A stretch of DNA of 64,000 nt from Cannabis sativa (Eukaryota > Streptophyta > Magnoliopsida > Rosales > Cannabaceae). The stretch covers positions 48,045,686 to 48,109,685 of the forward strand of contig NC_083604.1 in the NCBI RefSeq assembly GCF_029168945.1. The letters run 5' to 3'. Positions within the stretch are counted from its first letter, which is position 1; every line of letters starts with the position of its first letter. The position numbers and the translations under genes were made by a program. Under the pieces are notes generated by a model that was given only the letters and a program-made list of their open reading frames with translations, was not told the origin of the DNA and did no database searches. Of this stretch, positions 35,301 through 46,920 are shown piece after piece.

Positions 35301-38285
35301 GATCTTGGTAAAATAATTTCCAACAGCTACGGCTTGGATTGCTCAGTCCAAATTAGAAGCTCTTAAATGTCCTGGATCGAAGTTCACTTGGTCAAATAAG
35401 GAAGATGGGAAGGATAGAGTTTATTCGAAGATTGACCATGCTTTCACTAATGAGGATTGGATAGATTTTATGCCCAAACTCTTTGGCTATTTTTCATTGG
35501 GAAGCTTACTTTGATCACTGTTATTGTGTGGTTAAAACCCAGCAACAGGGGAATTTAGGGATCGAGCCATTTCAATTCTTTAATCTTAGAATTCTCACAG
35601 TAAGTTTCAGGAGGTGGTGACTACCAATTGGAATAAACCTTTGGCAGGTTCCAGGCTTCATCGTGTGCTTAGGAAGCTTTTGAGGCTTAAACATGTCCTC
35701 AAAATCTTCAACAAGGAGGAAATTGGAGATGTGGAACAGAATTATCACCAAGCTAAAGTTGATTACCAGTGTGCCTTAACCAATGCACAAGCGGCTCCAA
35801 CAGATGATTTGGCTCAGTTACAGGAAGGAAATGCTTCTGCTACGTTTTAAGAACAGGCTGCCATGTATCAGAGTTTTTTGGTTTAGAGAAGTAAGATAAC
35901 TTGGCTGTCCAAAGGTGATGATAATAACACTTTTGTTCATACTTGCATCAAGAAAAGGAGACAGGAGAACATGATTGTCAGGTTCATTAATGAAGATGGG
36001 AAAACTGTGGAAGACTACAATGAGGTAGTTCACCATTTTATTTCTCATTTTAAAAATTATATGGGCAGCAAGAGTTTTAGATTTTAGAACTTTGATGACA
36101 GATGTATGGAGATGGGTCCTCGACTTAGTATTGAGCTTCAATTGAACTTAATAAATAAGTTCAGTAAAGAGGATGTCAGGAAAGCGATCTTTAGTATAGC
36201 AAGCACTAAAAGCCCGGGAGCAGATGGGTATAATTATAAATTTTTTAAAGCCATGTGGAAATTAATCGGGGATGAGATAGCGGAGGCTATTCTTGATTTC
36301 CTTAAAACTGGGAGGATGGCAAAAGAGTTAAATGAAGTTGTTATTGCCTTTGTGCCAAAAGTTGAAATGCCTTGTAAAGCGGTGGATTACAGGCCAATTG
36401 CCTGCTGCACTACGTTGTATAAGTGTATCTAAAAAATGATCTGCAGTAGATTATCTGAGGTGCTACCTTTGTTGATTGGCCAAAACCAGGGAGCGTTTGT
36501 TAAAGGTAGATCTATGGCTCATAATATCCTTATTTTCAGGATTTGATTAAGAATTATAGTAGAAAAAGTGCTTCTCCAAGATGTGCACTGTAAATTGACT
36601 TGAGTAAAGCCTACGATACGGTAGATTGGGATTTCTTGAAAATTTATTTAAAAGTTTCAAGTTTCCTACTAGGTTCATTCACTGGATTATGGTGTGTTTA
36701 AGGGAGAATTCCTATGTGCTTATGATGAATAACTGATTACAAAAAGGGTTTAAGGGAGCTAAGGGTCTTAGACAAGGGGATCCTATCTCCCCGATGTTGT
36801 TTGTGTTGGTTATGGAGTATCTTACTCGGTTATTACAGCAGGGGGCAAGGGAGAAGGAGTTTATGTTTCACCATTAATGCAAGAACCTGAAAATTATTAA
36901 CTTTTGTTTTGCAGATGATCTCATTATTTTCTACACAGCTAATAAAGGCTCGGTGGCTTGTGTTAAATGAATATTTGAGGAGTTTAGTAATAGGACTAGG
37001 CTCAAAGCTAATCTTGCTAAATCTCAAGTTTTCTTTGGTGGAATTTCTAGATGGGACAGGTCTCATTTACTTGAGATCTTACAAATTGAGGAAGGGGTGT
37101 TTCCCATAAAATATCTTGGGGTTCCTATGAGACCAACAAAGTGGAAAGCGGAGGACGATGGGGTTATTCTCAAGAGGATCAAAAACCAACTTCATACTTG
37201 GGCTGGTAGGCACCTTTCTTATGCAGGGAGATGTCAACTAATCAACTTTGTTCTGTTGGGTCTGTGGAATTATAGGATGAATATTTTCTAGTTGCCTCAA
37301 AGCACAATCAAGGAAATAGACAAGCTTTGTATGTGGTTTTTATGGGGTAACAATGGTGCAAGAAGTAAGTTCCATCTTACCTGTAAAACTAATGTTTGCT
37401 TACCAAAGGAGCAAGCAGGCCTTGGTTTTGGTGAAGGTGCTAAGTGGAAAAAGGCTATGAATGCAAAGTATGTTTGGGCAATCAATCATCATCCAGAAGC
37501 TCTTTGGGTTCGATGGATTAACCATGTGTATTTGAAAGGGCAAAGCTTCTGGCAGTATCAACTAAAAAATGACACTAGTTGGTACTTGAAAAAATTATGC
37601 AATATTAGTGTTTTCTCAGCAAGAAGTGGAGGATGCAACTTGTAAAGGTAAATTTTGTGTCAGCAAGTTATACAAGAGCCTTTGTCATGGTGAGCAATTT
37701 AAACACCAACGATTTGTTTGGAATTGATTTGCTATTCCACAGCACCATTTTATTTACTGGCAGGCAGTGAAGGATAACTTGCTCACTCGGGATCATCTTT
37801 TTCGGATTCTGCATATTCACAACAAGCTTTGTCCAATGTGTGGCTGTTATGATGAGAATTTAGCTCACCTTTTCTTCTCCTGCGATTTTTCTCAGCAGGT
37901 TTTGAAGGGTATCAATGACTGGTTAAGGGCTGCTTGGTCGTACCGAATGAAGGACTGGCAGTTGTGGACAATACAGCTGGGAAACAAACGGGAAAACTTG
38001 GTTGCTGCAATGGTTTTTTCAACAATAATTTATTATGTGTGGCAAAATAGAAACACTTGTGTTTTCAATGATTTTTCTTATAGTGTCCAAAAGATTATAG
38101 AGATGATAAAAAAGGATACTAAGTATATAGTGAGAAATTTTATTTTTAAGAAGTTGAAAGATGAAGAGAGGATATTATCGTTAAAAATTACCTCTTTGTA
38201 GGGTGGGTGCTTATTGTGTTGTGTTGTAAGTTGGTTTTTTGCTTTTTGATTAATGAAGATTATTTTTTTCTTGATAAAAAAAATT
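32335..38285 (+). pseudogene. L1-type LINE, decayed, interrupted by a solo LTR
   Basis: ORF1 remnant: KVTREKYMIKFARVLVEMDI (from about 32370), then, in another frame, a zinc knuckle CNNCKGYSHNMAEC (32530-32571). ORF2: an endonuclease start, NILSWNVQGMN (near 32950), and IIGDFNAV (near 33342-33368), interrupted by the LTR at 33430. Reverse transcriptase follows, with SPGADGYNYKFFK (near 36210), DYRPIACCTTLYK (near 36385) and FADD (36908-36919). A C-terminal zinc-binding segment, HNKLCPMCGCY, is near 37818. Several stops and frameshifts occur. The 3' end is GATAAAAAAA at about 38274. TTATAA occurs on both sides of the element (near 32325 and 38284), a possible short target duplication. The 5' end appears truncated within ORF1. 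Confidence 0.85.
33430..35325 (+). mobile_element. Solo copia LTR inside the LINE endonuclease
   Basis: Starts TGTTGGGTTTTATGTCC and ends AATTTCCAACA, flanked by perfect GCTAC duplications (33425-33429 and 35326-35330). LINE coding sequence resumes directly after the duplication. The TATA region CTATAAATAG is at 34861-34870. Length is 1896 bp, the same family as the LTR at 50227. Confidence 0.93.
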
Positions 38286-38514
38286 ATAACCAGATCGATG
38301 CCACACAAATTTTTTCAATTTCACATAAAAAAATCTCATATCTTAAATTTACAATAATCTTAAATTTTTTTCAGAGACGGGAGAGCACCACTGCGTGTTG
38401 CGACACTGCCACCACGGCACCACGGCACCACCACCGCACCACAGTACCACCACCACCCTACCACCGAAAATCTAAAAAAAAAGCAATATCAGATTAAAAA
38501 TAAAGAGATTGAAA

Positions 38515-38518
<4 letters not shown>

Positions 38519-38578
<60 letters not shown>
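38519..38578. repeat. (GA)n microsatellite, about 30 units
   Basis: Uninterrupted GA dinucleotides, followed by TTACCATGAC. Confidence 0.95.
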
Positions 38579-38581
<3 letters not shown>

Positions 38582-38694
38582 CCATGACTAAGGGGGTGGC
38601 TGTGCGGTGGCTCTTGTCTAGGTGGCCGGGGATGGGCATCTCGACGAACTCCGATGGGGACTTTAGTTGGGGGAATATGGTGGTTTCCCTTAGC

Positions 38695-38820
<126 letters not shown>

Positions 38821-40600
38821 AGAGATAGAGAAAAGAGATGAAGGGGGAGACTGCTCTTGTTAGGGTTTATTAATGTAGGATTTATAGTGTTTTTTAATTG
38901 GGCCGAAGCCCATACATAATAATATTTTTTTAAAAAAAAATTGGAATGTTTTGCGTCGATTGTGCACTGACGCTAAATTTGATAATTTTGTGTCGATGCT
39001 CAACCGACGCAATTTCTTTGAAAACCAATGCTAAAACTGCGTCTCCACATAACTGACGTTAAAATTGACCAGTAATTATTTGCATTAGTGGTTTAATATT
39101 TTTGTTGCCAGAACCGACGCAAAATGCAATATTTGTAGTATAGTGATTGCACCCATAGGGTGTAAGTAGATTTTCAAGAAGAATAGAAATGTTGAAGGGA
39201 AGGTAGAGACTATTAAAGCTAGGCTTGTAGCCTAAGGCTACACACAGCGAGAAGGCGTCGACTATGATGAAACATTCTCTCCTATGGTAATGATTAAATC
39301 TATTTGCATTCTTCTTTCCATAGTTGCCACTTATGACTATGAGATATGTCAAATGGATGTAAAGACTGCTTTTCTAAATGGTGATCTTGATGAAGTCATT
39401 AATATAGAACAACCAGAAGGTTATGTGCTACCAGAAGAAGATCGAAAGGTGTGCAAGTTTCTTAAATACATTTATAGATTAAAGAAAGCCTCTAGATCTT
39501 TGAATATTACCTTTAATAAGACTATCAAAGTGTATAAATTCGAACAAAATGAAGACAAAGCATGTGTATACAAATACATTAAAGGTAATGTAGTAGTATT
39601 CCTAGTTCTTTATGTTGATGACATTCTACTTATTGAAATTAATGTAGAAAGGTTATGACGTAAAGAAGTGGTTAGCCAATAAATTTCAAATGAAGGATTT
39701 TGGAGAAGCAAGTTATGTTCACAGAACAAAAAATCTTTAAAGATAGAAAGTGGAGAACATTAACACTTTCTCAAGCAACTTATATTAATAAGGTGCTCAA
39801 AAGATTCTCAATGGAGAATTCCAAGAAAGGAAATTTACCGTCCAGACATGGAATCACTCTATGTAAAGATCAATGTCCAAAGACTCCTCAGAAATAGAGG
39901 ACACGAGAAAGTACCCTTAGTTGGGAGCTTGATGTATGAAATGTTGTGTACAAGGCCTGACATATGCTACGCTTTAGGGATTGTTAGTCTTACCAATCTA
40001 ATCTAGGTTTGGAACACTAGATAGTTGTAAAGCACATTCTCAAGTATCTTCAGAGAACGAGAGATCTCATGCTTTTATATTCTGGTGGAGGGTTAAATTC
40101 TATTAGACATACTAATTTTGATTTTCAATCAAATAAAGATATTCAAAAGTTTCATTTGGGTTAGTATTCACTCTTGGTGGAGGGAGATGTAGTCTGGAGG
40201 AGCATTAAGCAAACCAGTATTGTAGATACAATAATGGATGCCGAATATATAGCAATTTTTAAAACAGCTAAGGAAGCGGTTTAGTTGAAGAAATTCTACA
40301 CTGATTTGGAAGTGGTTCCAAAAGTAGAAAAACCACTGGTGTTTTACTGTGACAATAGTGGGGCAGTGTGCAACTCCAAGGAACCAAGAAGCCACAAGAG
40401 AGGCAAGCATATTGAGAGGAAGTACCATCTACTAAGAAATATAATAGAGAAAGGTGATGTGATGGTCTTGAAGATTGCATCAGAACATAACCTGGCAGAT
40501 CATCCATTCCCAAAGACTCTACCGGTAAAATCTTTTATGGGTCATATAACTAATATTGGACTAAGGGAGATACCCAATTTGCTTTTAGGGCAAGTGGGAG

Positions 40601-41160
40601 ATTTTTAGGGTTTATGCCTTAAAATTCGTGTAAAGACATTTATGATTATTAATAAGAGTTGAACATTTTAATATATATACATGAATGTTAAATTATTAAT
40701 ATTTAATATTGAATAATTTATATACCAATATCAAAAATTTCTGATTCATACATGAGGTTGTGACTTGTAGTTGTACAGAGAATTAAGATCACTTAGCCAT
40801 GAATAAAATAGCTAGCAATGTATTAATATTTGTGAATCTTTGATCAATAGTTCCTAGTACGGTTCACTGATGCCCGTTATTCGGTGAAAGAAATCTTGAT
40901 CCGGATAGCCAATATAGCTAGTGAGACATCTAAGTGAAGGTGTTGTATATAATAGAGATTATATATGACAAGGAGCGATATGAATAAAGCTATCTTTATC
41001 AAACTGACAGTTTACTATTAAGACTTAATTTATATCATAATGATGATCAATAGTAGATCAACCTAAATCTTGAGTAATCATGAATCTATATTCATGTTAT
41101 TTGTTTTTTTGTTCACTCATTAAAGTTTCTCGACAAATCGGATCTGTATAAGCTAGAATG
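40601..41160 (+). repeat. Remnant 3' LTR of the decayed copia
   Basis: Follows the polypurine tract and begins TTTTTAGGGTTTATGCCTTAAA, a decayed form of the family start TGTTGGGTTTTATGCCCTAAA. The rest is AT-rich and diverged, and no clear end is visible. No gene seen. Confidence 0.5.
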
Positions 41161-41165
41161 CCCAA

Positions 41166-41480
41166 TTACAATCCGTGGTTGCTCTCTTCACCACGGAAGC
41201 AGAATTTATGGTAACTACGGAAGCATTCAATGAAGCATTATGGCTTTAGCGAATTCTTTGTGAATTAAAACAAATCAAAGGGGGAGTGACTGTGCATTCA
41301 GATAGCCAGTCATGCATCCATCTCTGTAAGAACCTAATTTATCATAAAAAGAGAAAATACATAGATATAAGGCTCTACTGGATAAGAGAGAAGATAGAAC
41401 AAGGGCTGGTTGATTTAGAGAAGGTTAGAACAAAAGATAATCTTAGTGATGTTGGGACTAAGGTCCTGACGGTAAACTAG
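41166..41480 (+). pseudogene. Copia RNase H fragment from a different element
   Basis: The frame reads SVVALFTTEAEFM, then DSQSCIHLCKNLIYHKKRKY and IRLYWIREKIEQGLVDLEKV, followed by TKDNLSDVGTK, the C-terminal part of copia RNase H. A stop interrupts it near 41250, and the frame ends at 41478-41480. Its sequence differs from the RNase H at 40350, so it comes from another copia lineage. Nothing upstream of RNase H remains. Confidence 0.82.
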
Positions 41481-41609
41481 TTCAAGCATTGCTTGAACTT
41501 GATCAATCTCAGAAGTTTGTATACTGAGATTCCTGGAACACCAACTATGATGGCTACATTCTTTCTTCATCATCGTCACACTTTTAATTTGAAGTAACAA
41601 GGTGGAATT

Positions 41610-42450
41610 TGTGGTATAGTTCCTCCAAATAAAAAGGTCTCCAGAAGTTATTATCATTCCTGAAAAATTGTTGACTCACAAATGCAGGTCCTGGAAGGCT
41701 TTCTTGTCCATCCGAAAAGGGTCTTCAGGAAAGCTAGTCATCCTCCGAAAAGGAATTCTGGATGGCTAGATGTTCCTCCTGGAAGGTAGTCCAAGATAGT
41801 CGACTCCAGGTGACTCTTTCCTATCCCGGAAGCTCCTTCAACGAGTGCCTTGGACCGTGACTCTAGAAACCTTCTTTCTCTATTCCTTATACACTCTTAC
41901 TTAGCCTGATATGGACCCCGATCAAAGGAGAGTTAGTTAAGTTAGTTATTGCCTAACTAACTTAACAACCTATCTTTTTGTAGCCACCGACTCTAGGATC
42001 TTGATCCAAAGCCTATAAATACAACCAACACTTATCTTTGTAAGTACATCGATTAGACTGAGATTGAGAGATAGAGAGAGAAAATATTGAGAGGTAGAGA
42101 GAGAGGTACAGAGAAAAGAGAGAGAGATTGAGTTTGAATTTTGTAAGAAAAATCTTTTGTGGATGAAGAAGATTCTTGGGTAAGAGTGTGAGAGACGTTG
42201 AAATACTTTGAGAGAACTCATCAAAGAACCGACATCGACTGTATTGTACCTGTTCTTGCTCAATCAATAAAGATGATTTGGTGGTGTTCCAAAACTAGAG
42301 TAAAGACATACATCACATCGATCAATCGGACGTGAACCAATATTTATCTTAGTGTTGTTTTTCTATTAATTTACTGTTTTAATTAGTTTCTAGTTATTCG
42401 TTCATCCCTATTTTTTCTCTAATTATTATTCGTGAATTTTGTCATCACTA
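41610..42450 (+). repeat. Probable LTR of the second copia, right end uncertain
   Basis: Starts TGTGGTATAG just after a purine-rich AACAAGGTGGAA, as expected of a 3' LTR. Contains CTATAAATAC near 42013 (probable TATA box), GA-rich leader-like DNA (42060-42130) and CAATCAATAAAG near 42261 (possible polyadenylation signal). I cannot fix the CA end or a target duplication. Confidence 0.5.
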
Positions 42451-43337
42451 ATTTTTTGCTTATTTAAAATTTAGTTGATTTTATTTTGCACCTTGTAATT
42501 TTACCACATAAATTAAATTGTACCGGAACTTCAATTAAACAATAGGCATGCAATTTTTTTCTTCCCATTCTCACAGATGTGATCAGTCAATTAATTTCCA
42601 GTGCTGAAAAATTACATTCATCTCCTTTTTCATATTTTCCTAATTATTTCAGCGATGCTTATTTTTCTAAGTTAATTAGCTTTAACATACATTATTTCTG
42701 CCCAATATTTCTGCTCAATATTACCAGATGCGTAGAAAAGTGCTGCCAAAATTGTCTAAATTTAGATTGGTCTATACATAATATTCCCCAATATCCCAAA
42801 ATTAAAAGGAAAAAGAAAAAGAAAAATCTCTAATTGGTATAGGAATTTACAACTTAAACAAGAATGAAAATGAAGTTTACTTTTATAACAAATATATATA
42901 AAATAAAAATTTTAATAACTTGAAGAAAATATAAAAAAAAAATAAAATTATTAATTTAAGTAAATATTTATAATTAGTTTTAGCTATAGCTTTGAAAGTT
43001 TTTTTTGACTTATAACATATATATGTATATACTATATGTCTGACCAAACCTATGACTTACTTCATAATCAATTTAAGAAAAGTAAAAGACTACTTGTATA
43101 ATGTATTTGATTTCACACAGATTGGAACTCGTTGTCAGTTTAGTCTAGCTATAATTGATATTTTAGTTTCAAACGACATATATTACTACTATAATTTTCA
43201 TAAGCAAATAATAATAAATAGCAAAATATGATAAGAGTTCTAAATTAATGCTCTGCTTTATAATATATATTTTTATATATCTCTCTTATACGTATATTCA
43301 TCTAGTTAAGCCGAGAAAGACAGATGAAACCAATCCC

Positions 43338-43339
<2 letters not shown>

Positions 43340-43378
<39 letters not shown>
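43340..43378. repeat. (AT)n microsatellite
   Basis: About 19 uninterrupted AT units. Confidence 0.92.
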
Positions 43379-43379
<1 letters not shown>

Positions 43380-43445
43380 TGATGCAAGCAATAGAGAAAG
43401 CTTTGCGACTTGATTTTGATCTTCTAAGAACTGCATACACTACTA

Positions 43446-43467
43446 AATATATATATATATATATATT
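43446..43467. repeat. (AT)n microsatellite
   Basis: About 11 AT units followed by an imperfect TATTATA extension. Confidence 0.88.
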
Positions 43468-43931
43468 ATATATTATAATATCATGAAAATTAATTACCTC
43501 ATACCAAATAACTTATTGACAGCAATGAATTTACCGACCCCTTTGTAACAGAAATCAATGAACTTCCCTAATTTCATATCCAATATTAAACTGCAAGTGA
43601 ACAAAATAGTTCTAAAATTTGAACATTCACACCTGAAGAATTATGAATTGATATTTATAGCAGTTGGTTTTACTCCATCCCATATATATACACATCTATG
43701 ATACTAAGCCAGCTCATGTTGTCCATTTTAAACATATTTACTTATTATGACCAAAAATCATAGCACATGATGATGTTTTAACATTATTGGATTAAATAAA
43801 CTAATAGTAGTTATATATAGCAGTCCATATATATTGCCTTGAGTAATAAATAACTCTCTCTACCTATGCAGATCTTTTTGTCTGGATGTATTTTACTCCT
43901 AAACAGTGATGTGTATACATATAATATATAG

Positions 43932-43933
43932 TT

Positions 43934-43973
<40 letters not shown>
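43932..43973. repeat. (AT)n microsatellite, interrupted
   Basis: TATATA runs broken once by AAATA near 43946-43950. Confidence 0.88.
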
Positions 43974-45783
43974 CAGTACTTCCCTTGATTAATTAGTATT
44001 TGTATTTGAGAAATGATCATTCAAAATTAAAAAGAAATTTGCATTTTTTTTTCTTCTTATTAACAGATTTATTAAATTAAATTTAATTATTTTGAGTCCT
44101 GATGTTTAACATTTTCTATTTGGTATAAATAAATAATATACAAGCATATTCTTTAATATTTTTTGTATCATCTTTCCTTAAAAAGAAAAAAAAAAAGGTT
44201 TCGATCAATATCACTTCACATAAATGAATTATAATATACAATAATTAACAATTTTGTCTTTTATTTTGCTCTAAAATATATGGTTTGTTAAGAATTTGTT
44301 TTTGAACTTTTACATTTACAGAAATTTAGTCATTCTGTTAGATTCGGTTCTATTATTTTGTTTAAATGCTGACGTATTTTGTTAATTAGCAACTTTATCC
44401 CCTAAATTTTGAAAACCATTAAACCATACCACTCAAAATAAAAATAAAAAATATTCAATATTTTTTTAGTAAATCTCAAAAAAATTAATCTAGATCCTAA
44501 AAAAATTATTTTGAATGATTAAAATTTTTAAAAACTAAGAGATTTAAAATATTATTTCTTTTTTATGAAAAAATTCATTTAGATATTAAAAAAATATATA
44601 TTAAATTTTAATTTTTGTAAAAACTAAATTTTACGGGAATAAGAGCTTGTGTCAATTTTTTTCTCCAAAATTCTAGATTTTTTTTTTAAAATAAACATAA
44701 CATTTTTCTAGTTTAATTTCTAACTTTTTTCAAAATAATTTTATATTTTTATTGAAATTTTAAATATTTCTTATTTTTCAAAATATGAGTTTATAAATAT
44801 AAATAAGTTTGATTTTTTTTTAAAGAAAAATTGTTTAAATTATATATTGGATTTCAATAGTTTTATTAGTTTAATTGTTTAAGATACGTGTTTATAAATA
44901 AAATTTAAGATACGTGTTTATAAATAAAATGAAGTTTGAAAATATTTTTTTTAGAAATAATTAAGATTTTTTTAAAATAAACTTAATATTTTTTAATTAT
45001 TTAATATTTTGAACCGATTTTTTTAATAATTTTTATTAATTTTTTTTGAATTAATAGAATATTATAATTTTTTTAAAAAAAAAAATTTAATAAAAGGGAG
45101 CCAAATTTTGTATTGGTCAAAATTCAAAAAATAAAAATATTTATTTTTAACAATAAAATAAATGAAACCTATATAAATATACACAAATAGTAGCTTGCTT
45201 CATTTTTTTTTTTAAAAAAAAAACAAATAATTGCCTACTTACTCTTGAGAACTGAAACTGGCCAGTAGTTAAATCGAGTTATATAATACATATATATAGT
45301 AACTCGTTGAAACTAACATAGTACTAGCTAGTGTTTCAGCATATATAATTACAAAGTTTATTTATTTTCTTTTTCCAGCCGAGAGTAGAGCTATATTACT
45401 CAATTTAGCACATTGACCAAGTGGTAATTAATAATAAGAATATATTTGGGCAACAAATATTTGGTAATAAAAACTAAATGGGTCATTTGTAAATATATAT
45501 AAAATATATTAATTTTTACTGTCTGATGAAACCATATTATGTATATATGTACGTACGTTGGTATGTATATATATATATAGGGTGACCCAATCGTGTGAAT
45601 ACAACAAAAGTGACATCCCATCCATAACCCAATCCCACGACCAACCCCTAAATATATAAACATATATTATTTCTTTGTTTTCCTGCTTTTAACTATGTAA
45701 TAATTAATTTATTAATAATATATATATATTTCCTCATCTCATTCTCATCATATATATATATGTATCACTAGTTTGATCATCCG

Positions 45784-46920
45784 ATGATGGAAAGATCTTC
45801 AAGTAGTATGAGCTCCGATCATGGTGGTGGGGTTGGGAAAAATTGCTATAGAGGGCACTGGAGGCCAGGCGAAGATGAAAAGCTGAGAGAATTGGTGGAC
45901 CGGTACGGCCCTCAAAACTGGAATTTCATCGCAGAACATCTACAAGGAAGATCAGGTTAATTAATTTTGCTGGGGTTTTAAGAAATGGGGTTTTCATATA
46001 ACTACTATATAGTACTTGTAGTTACTGCCATGGAGCTAACTAGCTACCTTATTATTATTATTTTAATAAATATAAATAATAATTTTTATTTGGGTGCAGG
46101 AAAAAGTTGCAGATTAAGATGGTACAACCAACTGGATCCAAACATAAACAAGAAACCATTTACAGAAGAAGAGGAGGAGAGGCTTCTAGCAGCTCATCGG
46201 ATATATGGCAACAAATGGGCTTGTATTGCTAAGTACTTCCATGGAAGAACTGACAACGCTGTCAAGAATCATTACCATGTCGTCATGGCCAGAAGGAAAC
46301 GAGAACGTTTCTCTTCCTCCTCTTCCTCACCTAATTCCCACCACTTAATCCACAACCACAACCACAACCACAACTACCACCATCATCATATACTTAGTAC
46401 TACTACTACTACTACTACTTCTTCTAAACCCACCACCACTACCACCACTTCTACACCTTATTATAATATTAATAATAATACCAGTCCCAAATTAGGGCTT
46501 CTCAACTTCAAAACTCCTGACCTTGCTACTGCCCGGGATCATCGTCAGAAAATGAGAATTTGGGGAATTTTGTCTTCTTCGACTTCGAATTCTAATTTGG
46601 GTATGTCAGGGAGTAATAATAATACTAGTTTCACTACAAGGGATTTTTATTCAACTAGTACTACTACTCGTGATGAACTTCCTCATCATGGTCCCAATAA
46701 AGATGGTAATAATCGTGATCATACAGGTTTAATGGGAATAGAAGAGAGTAATAGCAGTGTTATTAATGGAAACCATAAGAGCAATATGTTGCAGGTGATG
46801 AGAGTAGGAAATATGGCTTCTCAGAAAGAAAACAAAGATCATGATCTTCATCATCATCATCATCAGGTGCCGTTTATAGATTTTCTTGGTGTTGGGTTAA
46901 CTTCATCTCTAGCTACCTAG
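45784..46920 (+). CDS. R2R3-MYB transcription factor, subgroup 21 (MYB52/54/56/105/117-like)
   Basis: Two exons, 45784-45955 and 46100-46920, separated by a 144-bp GT-AG phase-1 intron, give about 330 residues. The first of two adjacent ATGs is taken as the start. R2 (about residues 23-71) has Trp26, Trp46 and Trp65. R3 (about 77-121) has Phe78, Trp97 and Tyr116 in the Trp positions. GHWRPGEDEKLREL, RLRWYNQLDPNINKKPF and NKWACIAKYFHGRTDNAVKN are the strongly conserved DNA-binding blocks of subgroup 21. Basic RRKRER (122-127) may aid nuclear import. The C-terminal half is low complexity: Ser, His/Asn, Thr and Asn runs, then a His run before PFIDFLGVG, a C-terminal motif I recall from this subgroup. 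It is expected to bind promoters in the nucleus. Relatives act in cell-wall, seed-coat mucilage or organ-boundary control; which applies here cannot be read from sequence. No break is seen. Confidence 0.94.
45956..46099 (+). other. MYB intron 1
   Basis: Starts GTTAATTAAT and ends TGGGTGCAG. It splits the Gly codon of GRSGKSCRLRW in R2, the common first intron position in plant R2R3-MYB genes. An open frame runs through the intron from 45985, so a naive single-exon call would have a wrong N-terminus and lack most of R2. Confidence 0.93.

Larger units (their letters stand above)
42451..45783. other. Region upstream of the MYB gene, no gene
   Basis: AT-rich DNA with long AT dinucleotide tracts and poly-T and poly-A runs. 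No recognisable coding sequence or transposon ends. It should hold the MYB promoter; TATATA strings are too common to pick a TATA box. Confidence 0.6.

Noticed and set aside
32325..38290. TTATAA as a firm LINE target duplication
   Set aside because: Only six A/T-rich bases, and the LINE 5' end is not sharply defined; kept only as a possibility in the LINE entry.
45400..45663. Minus-strand 87-codon frame upstream of the MYB gene
   Set aside because: Made of Tyr-Ile repeats from AT microsatellite DNA; no domain and no support from context.
45985..46099. Alternative MYB start within the intron, giving a 311-residue single-exon protein
   Set aside because: It would lose most of R2, and GT/AG sites in the canonical phase restore a complete R2 from the ATG at 45784.
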